The position numbers and the translations under genes are program-made. Below, piece after piece: positions 16,854-25,871 of a stretch of 46,303 bases of DNA. Each line of letters starts with the position of its first letter. The first letter of the stretch is position 1. The notes beneath the pieces are model-generated. The model was not told the DNA's origin and searched no databases. It saw nothing but the letters and a program-made list of their open reading frames with translations. Origin of the DNA: Actinomycetota bacterium (GTDB lineage Bacteria > Actinomycetota > CADDZG01 > WHSQ01); the NCBI GenBank assembly GCA_030447315.1, contig JAUJPD010000002.1, forward strand, positions 84,545-130,847, read 5' to 3'.

Positions 16854-17892
16854 CTAGACCGTCTGCTTCTGCTCGTTGTGCTGCTTGAGGTACTCGAACA
16901 ACTCCCGTTCCCACGTCGGACGCAGGTTGGGCTCGGGAACGATGTCGTAGTCGCGGTGATCGCGGAAATCGGCCAGGGTCGCCTCGGTCGTATAGATCGG
17001 GAGAAGGCCAGTCGCTCCTTGGCCCGACGGGTGTCGACCACCCGGCCGAACAACATCAGCGTCAACTGATCGGACGGAAAGTCGATGACGCCGAAGCGAC
17101 GCAACAGACCCGCCGCCGACCGTGCCGCAGGAAGCAGGATCGGAAACTCCAGGCGTTTCAGCAACCTGATCGCCTGAGAGAGGTAGACGACCCCATCCGC
17201 AGCGATGTTGTAGATGCCGGTCTGGTCACTCTTCAAAGCCGTATACAACGCCTCGACGGCATCGCGCTCGTGCAGGAACTGGAGTCGCGGATCGAAGCCG
17301 AGGCGGTAGGCATCACGGGAAGCGAGAGGTAGTCGGTCATGCTGGTGCTTACGGTGGGGCCGACGACGTTCTGCGTACGCAGGATCACGAGGTCGACATC
17401 GGGGCGGCGGCGGCCGTAGTCACGGGCGTACTGCTCGGCCTCCGCGCAATCTTTGCCGTAACCCGAGAGGTCAACCTGGCGGGAAGCGTGCCCCTCCGGA
17501 AGAAGCGACGGCTCGGCCCCCCCGGAACCGTAGACCGCGGTCGAGGACTTCATCACGACCCGCTGGATCCGCTCGGCCCGTTGCGCGGCGGCGAACAACT
17601 GCATCGTCCCGATCACGTTGTTCTCTTTCATCTGCGACCGGCCGCCGAGGCGGCCCGGGCTGGAGCCGATGTTGGTATGGACGAGGGTGTCGACCTTCGT
17701 CGTCTCCAGAACCCGCGCTATCAATGGATTGCGGATGTCTACCCGCACGAATTCGAGCTTCTTGATCGGGATCGGAGGTTGTTCCAGGTCGACGCCGACG
17801 ACCAACTCGACGTCATCATCCTCTTCCAACCGCTTGGCGAGCCTGAGCCCCAAGAACCTCGATACGCCGGTGATCAGAACCCTTCGCCCCAT
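16854..17892 (-). CDS. NAD-dependent epimerase/dehydratase (extended SDR), frameshifted
   Basis: The N-terminal frame (from ATG 17892) gives RRVLITGVSRFLGLRLAKRL, the NAD-binding loop of an extended SDR, then VVGVDLEQPP, VHTNIGSSPG, SSTAVYGSGG and YGKDCAEAEQYAR (a YxxxD/K variant of the catalytic Tyr-Lys pair), and LRTQNVVGP. After an indel near 17260-17320 the frame continues with GIYNIAADGVVYLSQAIRLL and FPSDQLTLMLFGRVVDTRRA, and after a second near 17010 with DYDIVPEPNLRPTWERELFEYLKQ to TAG at 16854. It resembles Rv0501 (galE2 type). Substrate probably a sugar nucleotide or lipid-linked group; not certain. Confidence 0.82.
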
Positions 17893-17902
17893 GCCGCCGA
17901 CC

Positions 17903-18733
17903 TTACCCGCGAGGAAGAGGCCCCACTATGGCCGTCGAACCAGAACGAGCCCGCAGCCGAGCCGCCGCGTCACCCTTGTTCACCGCTAACGAGACGTAGT
18001 TGTAGGAGTCCTTGATCAACACGTATTCACCCGCGGCCACATCCGCGAACGTGTCTGCGAAGGGGACCGTGAGCCGATGACCCTCCAGCCTCACCTCCAA
18101 TCTGTCACCGCCGGAGATGGCCACCTGCTCCAGTTGCTCGAGCGCGAGGTTCATCTGGAGGTTGCCGAAGCGGTCGACCTGCAACACTTCGGCATGAAGA
18201 TGATCGTCATGCACCCATGCTTGCGGGATCTCCAACTGGACCAGATCATCCGGGGAGATCGGGGGCCCCATCTCGGCCGGATCGACGCCCGCGGCGATGT
18301 GAGCGGCCGCAGGAGCGAATACATCCCGACCCTGGAACGTACGAGACACCGGCGTCAGCAGGAAACGCCGATCCGACACCTCGAAGGCGCGCTTGATGCC
18401 TCCCGACGCGACGGCGGCGGGGATCAGCAGGCCGTTGTCGGGCCCGACGAAGGTCTCGCCACGACCCGTCTGGAGCGCCACTGCTCGCCGGCCCGAGCCC
18501 ACGCCGGGGTCCACCACTGCCAGATGGACGGACTCCGGCAGGTAGTTGATCGATTGGAGTAGAACGACCGCTCCGTGGCGGATGTCCTGGCGCAAGATGT
18601 TGTGGTGAAGGTCCACCACCCGCAGATGGGGAGCAACACGCAATATGACCCCGTGACAGACACCGACGAACTCGTCCTCTAGTCCGTAATCGGACAGAAA
18701 CGTGACGACGTCTGCCTTTTTCACCGTCGGCAT
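17903..18733 (-). CDS. SAM hydroxide adenosyltransferase (SAM hydrolase) family protein
   Basis: 276 aa from ATG 18733. Motifs of the fluorinase/duf62 family: FLSDYGLEDEFVGVCHG with the conserved Asp, VVDLHHNI, HLAVVDPGVGSGRRA, FVGPDNGLLIPA, and the C-terminal domain with QVDRFGNLQMNL. Non-halogenating members hydrolyse S-adenosylmethionine to adenosine and methionine using an Asp-Arg-His set; the fluorinase-specific loop is not evident. Its cellular purpose is unclear in most bacteria. It sits 10 bases upstream of the SDR and is divergent from whiB, with which it shares a short promoter gap. Confidence 0.88.
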   Translation of the reverse strand: MPTVKKADVVTFLSDYGLEDEFVGVCHGVILRVAPHLRVVDLHHNILRQDIRHGAVVLLQSINYLPESVHLAVVDPGVGSGRRAVALQTGRGETFVGPDNGLLIPAAVASGGIKRAFEVSDRRFLLTPVSRTFQGRDVFAPAAAHIAAGVDPAEMGPPISPDDLVQLEIPQAWVHDDHLHAEVLQVDRFGNLQMNLALEQLEQVAISGGDRLEVRLEGHRLTVPFADTFADVAAGEYVLIKDSYNYVSLAVNKGDAAARLRARSGSTAIVGPLPRG

Positions 18734-18785
18734 CCTATGACTCGCCCGTTCCGCGGACTCAGATGCACATAAAGCGGAAAGCCTA

Positions 18786-18814
18786 TTGACGTCAGCTAGG
18801 CCCGTTCCTAAACT
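18786..18814 (+). promoter_or_regulatory. Promoter of the whiB gene
   Basis: TTGACG (18786-18791) and TAAACT (18809-18814) are separated by exactly 17 bases, a good match to a housekeeping sigma promoter. The predicted transcript start is about 30 bases before the GTG at 18852. Confidence 0.65.
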
Positions 18815-18851
18815 CCGTCTCTCTCCCTCAACCAGAACGGAGCCGTCGCTC

Positions 18852-19133
18852 GTGGCCTCGAACCAGCAATGGCAGGACCAGGCGGCTTGTCGGAAGATCT
18901 CGGTCGAGCTGTTCTTCCCGCCCGCAGAGCAGGAATCAGAAGTGGCCAAGACGGTGTGCTCCGACTGCCTGGTCCGTCAGCCTTGTCTCGAGTTCGCGCT
19001 CGCCGAGGGGGAAAGGTTCGGGATCTGGGGTGGACTCACCTCACAAGAACGACGGTCGCTCGCGGCGAAGAGGCGCAAGACACGTCTCATCAGCCCTTCC
19101 GCGCCGGAGACGGCCCCGTCGTACTTGGGTTAG
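18852..19133 (+). CDS. WhiB-family iron-sulfur transcription factor
   Basis: 93 aa from GTG 18852, with GGAG 9 bases upstream. Seen: AACRK (Cys 1), CSDCLVRQPCLEFA (Cys 2-4, C-x2-C-x5-C), then the G[I/V]WGG turn as GIWGGLT and a basic RRSLAAKRRKTR tail. The four Cys bind an NO/O2-sensitive [4Fe-4S]; such proteins work with the main sigma factor. The LFFPP segment and short length resemble WhiB1-like members, but the exact paralogue cannot be fixed. Alternative start at 18786 lies inside the promoter and is rejected. Confidence 0.93.
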   Translation: MASNQQWQDQAACRKISVELFFPPAEQESEVAKTVCSDCLVRQPCLEFALAEGERFGIWGGLTSQERRSLAAKRRKTRLISPSAPETAPSYLG

Positions 19134-19137
19134 GTCC

Positions 19138-19239
19138 TTACTTCCCCTGTTGACGACGCTGCCAGCGCGTCTTCTTCAACATCTTGCGATGCTTCTTCTT
19201 GCGCATCTTCTTGCGACGCTTCTTTACGAGTGACGGCAT
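19138..19239 (-). CDS. 33-aa ribosome-associated protein, bS22 / AURKAIP1-COX24 domain type
   Basis: A complete 33-codon gene starting at ATG 19239 behind GGAGGAGAAGAG. The peptide MPSLVKKRRKKMRKKKHRK, continuing MLKKTRWQRRQQGK, is nearly all basic and matches the short actinobacterial protein found on mycobacterial 30S subunits (bS22; Rv0500B in the gene order as I recall). Together with the bldC-like gene, the SDR and the acyltransferase it reproduces the Rv0500A-Rv0502 block, here with extra genes between. Ends 4 bases after the convergent whiB stop. Confidence 0.88.
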   Translation of the reverse strand: MPSLVKKRRKKMRKKKHRKMLKKTRWQRRQQGK

Positions 19240-19263
19240 AACTCTTCTCCTCCGGCCCTAGCC

Positions 19264-20160
19264 TTATTCCGTGCCGAACAGTTGCCGGAGGGTGACCGGC
19301 CCCTTCGAACGGCCCTCAGTATCTATCCTCGACGACCCCAACCGCAGTCCCCGGACTCCTTCGGTGATGGGAGAGACCATGCGCAGGATGCCCTCGGAGG
19401 GCTCGTACTCCAATACTCCGATCCCGGGGCAGCCTCCCTGCCCATCGTCCATCCCGACCACCAGGCCGTCGAGTCGACTTAGATCGAACTCGGGCGGCAA
19501 GGTCGGCATGAAGACAGTGGGCTTGACCCTCCAGCGCGACGTTCCGGTAGCGAAATACGCACCGAACTGCTGTTCTCGGAAAGCGACTCTCTCCTCGGCC
19601 GAACGGCTGGCGAACTGATCCGCGGCCTGGAGCTCGACCACCTCTGCAGGAGTGAACCGCTGCGCCATGGAGACCACGGCCTCCAGCTCACCGCCCCGCT
19701 CGAACGCGACCACGACGTCGGGTCGCACCGCGTCCATCTTGAAGAACTTGAGCGTTTGACCGTAGATGCCCGCTACGAATCCGGTGGTGTCCAACACGAT
19801 CAACTCGCAGCCGGCCTCGCGGGCCTTGCGCACGAGCTTGGCGGTCCCGGTCACCAGCGGCAACAGGTGCTCCCTGGGGTGGAGCGAGCCCACGAAAGCC
19901 AGCAGGTCGGCTTCGACCAAGGTCTCGCGAGACAGCTCGCCCAGGGCTGTGGTGAACTTCAAGCCGACCGTGGTGGGGGGGCCCACCGTCGACTGCTCGA
20001 TGTCGGCATCGACGAGGGCGGATCGGATCCCCGCCCGGCCGGCTCTCCTGAGCAGCTCGAGCGCGAACGTCGTCTTGCCGGTGTCCAAACCTCCCAGCAA
20101 GAAAACCAGGCCGGGGCTCTCCAACAGTCGCTGGTACACCTTCTCGACGTCCGACTCCAC
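19264..20160 (-). CDS. Clp1/Grc3-like P-loop polynucleotide kinase family protein
   Basis: 298 aa. Seen: FLLGGLDTGKTTFALEL (Walker A), DADIEQSTVGPPTTVGL (the DxxQSxxGPPtT segment typical of Clp1/NOL9/Grc3 kinases), a lid-like SLHPREHLLPLVTGTAKLV, and LIVLDTTGFVAG (Walker B). A C-terminal beta domain follows with GLVVGMDDGQGG and PSEGILRMVSP. Eukaryotic and archaeal members phosphorylate RNA/DNA 5'-OH ends; the bacterial role is unknown. Upstream of bS22 by 24 bases and downstream of a bldC-like gene, with a terminator between. Confidence 0.82.
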   Translation of the reverse strand: MESDVEKVYQRLLESPGLVFLLGGLDTGKTTFALELLRRAGRAGIRSALVDADIEQSTVGPPTTVGLKFTTALGELSRETLVEADLLAFVGSLHPREHLLPLVTGTAKLVRKAREAGCELIVLDTTGFVAGIYGQTLKFFKMDAVRPDVVVAFERGGELEAVVSMAQRFTPAEVVELQAADQFASRSAEERVAFREQQFGAYFATGTSRWRVKPTVFMPTLPPEFDLSRLDGLVVGMDDGQGGCPGIGVLEYEPSEGILRMVSPITEGVRGLRLGSSRIDTEGRSKGPVTLRQLFGTE

Positions 20161-20199
20161 CGAAAGAACCTCCGCTCAGTGGTGTCGCCAGGAGGGCAA

Positions 20200-20224
20200 C
20201 AAAAAGAGCGTCCGAGGACGCCCT
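20200..20224 (-). terminator. Rho-independent terminator after the bldC-like gene
   Basis: On the minus strand AGGGCGTC-CTCG-GACGCTCT forms an 8-bp stem with one G-T pair and a 4-base loop, followed by TTTTTG. It lies 23 bases after the bldC-like stop. Confidence 0.8.
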
Positions 20225-20246
20225 GTTGTTGCCGGGGAAGTCGCGC

Positions 20247-20465
20247 CTAGCCTGCGTCCATGTACCGCTGCTCCAGGTATCTCCGGACATCGTCCTCCCG
20301 GATGCGGTAACCCCTTCCGACACGAACTGCTGCGAGCTGACCCTGCTTCACGAGGCGATACACCGTCATGTTCGACACTCTCAAGTGCCGGGCCACCTCG
20401 CCCACGGTCAGGAACCGCCCCATCAAGGAGCTTTCACCGCCGGGAGTTTCAGACGACGTGGCCAT
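20247..20465 (-). CDS. BldC-like MerR/excisionase-fold DNA-binding protein
   Basis: 72 aa. The core FLTVGEVARHLRVSNMTVYR and the following GQLAAVRVGRGYRI, then DVRRYLEQR, form a winged helix like BldC and excisionases; BldC controls entry into development in Streptomyces by cooperative DNA binding. ATG 20465 is chosen because a TATACT box (20475-20480) ends 9 bases upstream, consistent with a leaderless transcript; an inner ATG at 20423 is possible. Matches Rv0500A in context. A terminator follows. Confidence 0.88.
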   Translation of the reverse strand: MATSSETPGGESSLMGRFLTVGEVARHLRVSNMTVYRLVKQGQLAAVRVGRGYRIREDDVRRYLEQRYMDAG

Positions 20466-20593
20466 GCCTGCGGGAGTATACGTTCCTGCACGTTTGCCCT
20501 GCTCAGAGCCCACTTTTGCCCTCTGATGCGAGTCCGGTGCCGGATCAACGCCGACCTTTCCCAACCACAAACGCTGGGCTAGCTCGCGGCGGT

Positions 20594-21538
20594 TCAAACG
20601 AGCAGGCGGCCCTCCTCCAGATAGACCTTGCCGTCGATGCTCAGCGTGGGTGTCATGACGATGCCGTCTTGGTGTGACGACACGCGAGTGGTTCCTCCAA
20701 AGGTGTGGTTGTCGCCGAAAGCGATATGGATCGTTCCCATGATCTTTTCGTCCTCGAGGACGTTTCCGGTGAGCATGGCGGCCTCGTTGGTGCCGATGCC
20801 GAGCTCGGCCACCGCGAACGCCTCTCGTCCGTGCGGCTCCAGCGCTCCCCTGAACTCATCGCCGCGCGGGCCCGAGATGTCCGTGGCATAGCCGTCATCG
20901 ATGGAGACGACCAGCGGCTCCTCCAACAGGCCGATCGGCCAGATCGATCCGTCGAAAGCGATGGTGCCCCGGGCACGGCCTTCGACGGGAGCGATGAAAC
21001 CCTCACCGGCCGGAAGGTTGCCGAAGGAGCCTGGGACGGTGAGATTCCCATCGTCGGCGATCCCTTCTCGGCCCCCGATATAGAGACTGAGATCCGTTCC
21101 CTGCGGCGCCGTGATCCGGACGTCGCTTCCTTCGGTAAGGGCGCGGGCGAGGATGGCGGAACGGCGCCGCACCTCTCCATAGTCGGCCGCCATCGTCCGC
21201 ACAAGCATGTCTTCGGTGATCTGCGGCATGGTCGCGATGCGCACGCCCCGAGCATTGGCCTCCTTGCGCGCTGCGGTGTGAGACACGGACTTGGTGGTCG
21301 GCGCGATGCAGACGTCACACTCGGCCATGGCGGCTGCTACCGCCGGTGGAGGCTCGCTCCCGTGAGTGGCGCGCTCGCTCATCTCTACGAGAAGGGTCTC
21401 GGCCCCCAGATCCCGGGCTCCGGCAACCAGAGCCTCCGCGATCGGACGTCGTTGTGGATCGGTAAGGACCACCAGTGACTCCCCCTGCTTCACACCCATG
21501 CAATCGACCAGAACAGCGTGAAGAGCCGCCTCGTTCAC
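20594..21538 (-). CDS. M29-family aminopeptidase (aminopeptidase T-like)
   Basis: 314 aa from GTG 21538, which overlaps the stop of the phosphatase gene (GTGA). M29 enzymes are dimeric metal-dependent leucyl aminopeptidases. Seen: N-terminal QGESLVVLTDPQRR, ATMPQITEDML, and the metal-ligand-rich second half with GREAFAVAELGIGTNEAA (catalytic Glu), DEKIMGTIHIAFGDNHTFGG (Glu, His, His ligands) and HQDGIVMTPTLSIDG (His, Asp). The longer start at 21574 would sit inside the upstream gene and is rejected. Confidence 0.88.
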   Translation of the reverse strand: MNEAALHAVLVDCMGVKQGESLVVLTDPQRRPIAEALVAGARDLGAETLLVEMSERATHGSEPPPAVAAAMAECDVCIAPTTKSVSHTAARKEANARGVRIATMPQITEDMLVRTMAADYGEVRRRSAILARALTEGSDVRITAPQGTDLSLYIGGREGIADDGNLTVPGSFGNLPAGEGFIAPVEGRARGTIAFDGSIWPIGLLEEPLVVSIDDGYATDISGPRGDEFRGALEPHGREAFAVAELGIGTNEAAMLTGNVLEDEKIMGTIHIAFGDNHTFGGTTRVSSHQDGIVMTPTLSIDGKVYLEEGRLLV

Positions 21539-22326
21539 TGGTCGCCGCCGATGATGCGTTCGAACAGACGCCATGAAGGCTCGTACAAGCGGGGGGGCCG
21601 GTTGTCGTCCAAGGGGATGATCGTCACGTCGCGGCCCTCCGCCGCGGCCACCGCAAGAGCGTGGTCATTGATATCCATGACCGCGATCGTGGGTATGCCG
21701 CGCTCGATCGCGGCTCCTGCGAATCCGTGGTCGGCGAACACCATGTCCGGCCACGGACGCTCCTCCAACAGCGCCTCCATCGCATCTGAGAGGTGGGTGT
21801 GCTTGAGCTGGCCCCAGTCGGCGAGACATCCCACGCCACCTGTGTAGCGAACCTCGAAGTGGCGTCCGGGCTTCGAGCGCGACGGGATCTGCTCTTCCTC
21901 GCGCGGTCGAACGAGCTTGCCACCGGCCGAGATGAACGCCTCGACCACGCGCATGTTGTGCTCGAGCATCCCGGTGGGATGACCCGTCGCCGCCAGCAGG
22001 GTCCCGCCCCGGCGGGCGTGGTCCCGCAGCCGCTCGGCTGCCGCCACGATGCCGGCCACCGTCAGATCCGGGTCGATGAAGTCGTCGTCCAGACACTCGA
22101 TATCGTCGTTACATCCGGTGAGCTCGGCCATGAAGCGCAGCACGTCCGTCTCCGTGTGCTTGTCGGCGCCGGAAAGACCGAACGTCTTGTCGGGGTCACC
22201 CTCGATCAGGGGAGCCAGCTTCTCCAGCGTGCTGGAGCGCGAATGGGATCGATGCGGACCCGTGATCCCCGCCGCCAGCAGGGCTGCCCGCGCGCCGTCC
22301 TCTGAGATGCTTCCATGACTCGTCAT
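21535..22326 (-). CDS. Conserved actinobacterial phosphatase-family protein
   Basis: 263 aa from ATG 22326 (22335 is in frame too). Contains LLAATGHPTGMLEHNMRV, VGCLADWGQLKHTHLSDAM, MVFADHGFAGAAIERGIPTI and VMDINDHALAVA. These His, Asp and Asn residues could form a metal site. From memory this matches a family annotated simply as phosphatase in actinobacterial genomes; substrate and reaction are not established from sequence. Coupled to the M29 peptidase by a 4-base overlap. Confidence 0.65.
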   Translation of the reverse strand: MTSHGSISEDGARAALLAAGITGPHRSHSRSSTLEKLAPLIEGDPDKTFGLSGADKHTETDVLRFMAELTGCNDDIECLDDDFIDPDLTVAGIVAAAERLRDHARRGGTLLAATGHPTGMLEHNMRVVEAFISAGGKLVRPREEEQIPSRSKPGRHFEVRYTGGVGCLADWGQLKHTHLSDAMEALLEERPWPDMVFADHGFAGAAIERGIPTIAVMDINDHALAVAAAEGRDVTIIPLDDNRPPRLYEPSWRLFERIIGGDQ

Positions 22327-22367
22327 CGCTAGCATCGTATGACCCACCCGCTTAAGGAGGCTTCCGA

Positions 22368-23140
22368 ATGAGCACCGCCATCTTCTCGCTCGAGGACAAG
22401 GTCGCGATCGTCACGGGAGCATCCGCGGGATCGGACGCGATCGCCCTGGGCTTCGCGGAGGCCGGCGCCGACGTCGCGCTGGCGGCTCGCAGCGAGGGCG
22501 ACCTGGCCACGCTGGCCACAGAGATCGGTGCGATCGGACGCAAGGCGATCGTCGTGCCGACCGATGTCACCCAGCGCGATGCGCTCGAGAACCTGGTTCA
22601 AAGAACGCTCGAGGAGCTGGGCAAGCTCGACGTGTTGGTCAACAACGCTGGAGGCTCCAACTTCGTGTCCCCCTTGATCGGTCTGCGCCCGGCGGGCTGG
22701 GACAAGCTCCGAACGTTGAACCTGGACTCGGTCTTCCCGCGACCCAACTGGCCGCCCAAGCGATGGTCGAGCACGGCGGCTCGATCATCCAGATCTCCTC
22801 GGTCGCAGGTGTGCAAGCGCGCGCAAGGTCTGTCTCCTTACTCGGCCGCCAAAGGTGGTGTGCTCTTGTTCAGCCAGGCCGTCGCCAAAGAGCTCGCTGC
22901 CGCCAATGTCCGCGTGAACTCGATCGCCCCCGGCTGGATCGACACACCGCTCAACGACTGGATGACGAAGGACGAAGCCGCGCTCGAGTTCGCCAAGTCG
23001 ATGATCCCGATGGGACGCATCGGGACGGCCGAGGAGATCGTCGGCGCCGCCATCTATCTGGCCTCTGATGCGTCTTCTTTCGTGACCGGAACCACGCTCG
23101 TGATCGACGGTGGCCAGACCGCTCAGGACTTCCGCTCTAG
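22368..23140 (+). CDS. Short-chain dehydrogenase/reductase, frameshifted
   Basis: Classical SDR. Start MSTAIFSLEDKVAIVTGAS follows AAGGAGG. The TGxxxGIG loop reads GASAGSDAIAL because two bases are missing at about 22425-22440; restoring them gives ASRGIGRAIAL. Then DVLVNNAGG (NNAG), a frame change at about 22735 and back near 22825 around HGGSIIQISSVAG (catalytic Ser), SPYSAAKGG (YxxxK), VRVNSIAPGWIDTPL and VTGTTLVIDGGQ. The stop is probably TAG at 23138-23140 after one more indel; without it the frame runs on to 23369, antisense to the protease. Substrate unknown. Confidence 0.85.
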
Positions 23141-24316
23141 CGGGTGCAGCCTCCCGTGTCCACGGCTTGTGTACGGCCCGTCCCTTGGCAACGTCGTCGG
23201 CGACCTCGGCCCCCGTCAATGCATAGCCGGTATCGCCGTCGGTGGTCGATGCCGCGAAGACAACCCCGGCCACGTCTCCGGCGAAGGTGACGAAGGGCCC
23301 CCCGAGTCTCCCTGCCGCACCGGAGACCTGATCGCATACACATCGCGGCTCACGTCGTCGCGTCCGTAGATGTCACGGCCGTTGGCATCTTTCGTAACGC
23401 GGCGATGGCGGCGCGTGAGTAACCAGTTGCCCGCCCGCGGTGCCGGGATACCCGAGCGTTGCCCCCGAGGTTCCTCGCTCCAGGGGGCTCGGGTCCAGAT
23501 CCAACGGCGCGGCCCGCTCAATCCCTCGACATGCACCACCGCGATGTCGGTGTCTGCGTCGAATATCACCACGGTGCCGCGCTGTTCGGCGCCGCCCAAC
23601 TCCCGCACGACGACATCGTCGCCACCCGCGACCACGTGGGCATTCGTCACGACCGTTGACGGTGCGGCTATCCACCCGCTGCCCAGCTGGGTTCCGCCGC
23701 AGGCCGCTATCGAGATCTGAACCACGGAGTCCTGGGTCTCCTGCACCGCACGACGCGCCTGCTTCCTGGACGGGAGCTTCACGGGCTCGCCAAGCTCCGG
23801 AGGCAGCCCGGCGAACACCTGTGGGAAGCCCGAGGTGTTGAGATATTGCTGGAACTCGGCCAGCAGGTTGGGAGGCGGTGGCAAAGCCGCGTTCGTCAGC
23901 TGCAGGAGCTTGGAATCTCGGAACGGTCTCGCGATGGCGCGTGAGGGACCGTGGACCAACAGCGATCCGATCAGCCAGAACGACACCATCGTGACGACGA
24001 CGCCGAACGCCCCTCCCAGCGTCGAGTTCACCCCACCCAGCCGAGCCTGATCCGCGGCCACCCCGGCGGCCCAGCAGGTGACCGATGGTCTGGCCCACCG
24101 TCATCGAGATGAACACGATCACGAGTGAGATCAGCGCGCGCTCCAGGCCCCCGTCCGGGGTGAAGGCCTCGCGATGTCGGGGCCGAAGCTGACGCCGGCT
24201 AGGAGTCCGAGGAACCCACCACCGAGCTCGAAGAACTGACCCAGGAGGCCGAGGCGCCAGCCACGTACCGCCGACAGGGCGGCCAACACGAGCACCGCCA
24301 GATCAACGAGATTCAT
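23137..24316 (-). CDS. MarP-like membrane serine protease (CvpA domain plus trypsin domain), frameshifted
   Basis: N-terminal CvpA-like domain of about four helices (start MNLVDLAVLVLAALSAVRGW, ATG 24316; later VIVFISMTVGQTIGHLLGRR), a linker, and a chymotrypsin-fold protease: SGWIAAPSTVVTNAHVVAGG (catalytic His), DADTDIAVVHV (Asp), RQGDSGGP (Ser). C-terminus readable as VAGVVFAASTTDGDTGYALT and QAVDTGGCTR before TAG at 23137. Four or so indels. M. tuberculosis MarP (Rv3671c) with this architecture is needed for acid resistance. Acts outside the membrane on cell-wall enzymes in that organism; same role here is inference. Confidence 0.88.
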
Positions 24317-24333
24317 CGTGTGCTCAGCTCGAC

Positions 24334-24723
24334 CTAGACACCGATACCGAGACCGGTCATCAGCGCCCGGCTGGTGAGGCCGAAGTTGACGAAGGCGGCG
24401 AAGCCGAACACGACCCAGGGGATCTCGTTCCACCGCTCCTTCTGAGCGAACCGATGGGCCGCTATGAGCACGACCGCGGGGAATAGTCCTCCATAGAAGT
24501 AGTGGAGGAAACGAAGGTCCTGGTCTGGAGGCCGAAGGCCGACCACGAACAACAACGCCCCCACCAGGACCTGGATCGCGATGACGACCTGGAGGACCGC
24601 AAGCAGGTTCCAGAAGGCATCGTGAGGAGGTCGCTTGCGCACGAGCGTGAAGATCGTCCACAACATGAGGATCACGAAGCCGGTGGGGATGCTGAATCCG
24701 ATGTACTTGTGGAGCTCGCTCAT
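24334..24723 (-). CDS. Four-helix membrane protein of unknown function
   Basis: 129 aa. Hydrophobic segments at about residues 9-28 (FSIPTGFVILMLWTIFTLV), 40-62 (LLAVLQVVIAIQVLVGALLF), 72-92 (HYFYGGLFPAVVLIAAH) and 104-120 (WVVFGFAAFVNFGL). His residues sit at helix ends (RFLHYFYGG, IAAHRFA). I do not recognise the family. It lies 26 bases after the deacetylase gene and 17 before marP on the same strand, so all may share a transcript. Confidence 0.75.
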   Translation of the reverse strand: MSELHKYIGFSIPTGFVILMLWTIFTLVRKRPPHDAFWNLLAVLQVVIAIQVLVGALLFVVGLRPPDQDLRFLHYFYGGLFPAVVLIAAHRFAQKERWNEIPWVVFGFAAFVNFGLTSRALMTGLGIGV

Positions 24724-24749
24724 GGCCTCTTCCTCCTTAGCGAGGAAGG

Positions 24750-25871
24750 TTAAGCGTCCGGGTGCCCCAACGCGCTGAGACGCGGGACGCAGGCGCTCAG
24801 CACCTGCTCGACCGAACGCTCCAGGTCGGCGCGGGATGACCGTGAGACCTCGGCCTGATCACGATCCTCCAACCAGGCCGCAGGGATGACTTCGGGTGCC
24901 CCGCACATCTCCGCGAAGTGGATGGTCCAGACCTTCGGAACCACGGTCTCGGCCTGATAGCCACCTCCTCCGGTGGCCACCCACCGATCGTTGCAGAGGT
25001 CGTGGGCGACGCCATGGAGGATCTCCGCCATCCGGGGATAGGCCCTCATCGTCAGGCCGAGGTTCGCGAGCGGGTCGGCGTAGTGCGTGTCGGCTCCGAG
25101 TTGGGTCACGACCAGGTCCGGCCGGAACGCGCCTGCGGCCTCGGTGAGAACCCGCTCCAACGCCCACAGGTAATCGTCTTCTCCGGTCAGCGGCAACAAC
25201 GGAAGGTTCACGGAGGTCCCTGCCGCCGCTCCCTCACCGATCTCGTCTTCGAAGCCGGTACCGGGGTAGAGGTAGTGCCCCGACTGGTGCAGCGACACCG
25301 TGAGAACCCTGGGATCGTCGTAGAAGATCCACTGAACCCCGTCGCCGTGGTGGACGTCGACGTCGACATACATCACTCGCCACTCCGGCTGAAGCTCCAA
25401 CACCTTGGCTATCGCCGCGGCCGGATCGTTGTAGATGCAGAACCCGGACGCTTCCCGCCGGCGCGCGTGGTGCAAGCCTCCAGCCGGATTGAAAGCATGC
25501 TGATAACGCCCATCGGCTACGACCTCGGCGGCGCTTATGGATGCGCCACAAACCGCGGCCGCGGCCCGGTGCATACCGGCGAAGATCGGATCGTCCGGAG
25601 TGCCCAGCCCGAAGCTCAGGCCGGCCCGCGGGTCGACCTCGCCTGAATCGATCGCCTTCACCATGGCGATGAAGTCCCGGTCGTGCACCGCCCCGATCTC
25701 TGCGTCGGTGGCCGAGCGCGAGGGGACGTCGGTCATCTTGGCGTGGAGACCGAGATCGGCGATGTGATCGTAGGTCAGCAAGACACGCTCCGGGCGCAGC
25801 GGATGCGACGAGCCGAAGTCGTAAGCCTTCGCGATGTCTTCGACGGTGACCAACGCCACCGGGTCGCTCAC
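24750..25871 (-). CDS. AcuC/histone deacetylase-family amidohydrolase
   Basis: 373 aa from GTG 25871. HDAC-fold zinc hydrolase that removes acetyl groups from lysine or small amines. Seen: HPLRPERVLLTYDHI, the catalytic His pair region GGLHHARRREASGFCIYND, zinc ligands in VDVDVHHGDGVQ and GADTHYADPL, and the catalytic Tyr region ATGGGGYQ. Closest to acetoin-utilisation protein AcuC, which deacetylates acetyl-CoA synthetase. GTG overlaps the ALDH stop (GTGA), so translation is coupled; the pair may control or carry out aldehyde/polyamine or acetate metabolism, which is inference. Confidence 0.88.
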   Translation of the reverse strand: MSDPVALVTVEDIAKAYDFGSSHPLRPERVLLTYDHIADLGLHAKMTDVPSRSATDAEIGAVHDRDFIAMVKAIDSGEVDPRAGLSFGLGTPDDPIFAGMHRAAAAVCGASISAAEVVADGRYQHAFNPAGGLHHARRREASGFCIYNDPAAAIAKVLELQPEWRVMYVDVDVHHGDGVQWIFYDDPRVLTVSLHQSGHYLYPGTGFEDEIGEGAAAGTSVNLPLLPLTGEDDYLWALERVLTEAAGAFRPDLVVTQLGADTHYADPLANLGLTMRAYPRMAEILHGVAHDLCNDRWVATGGGGYQAETVVPKVWTIHFAEMCGAPEVIPAAWLEDRDQAEVSRSSRADLERSVEQVLSACVPRLSALGHPDA

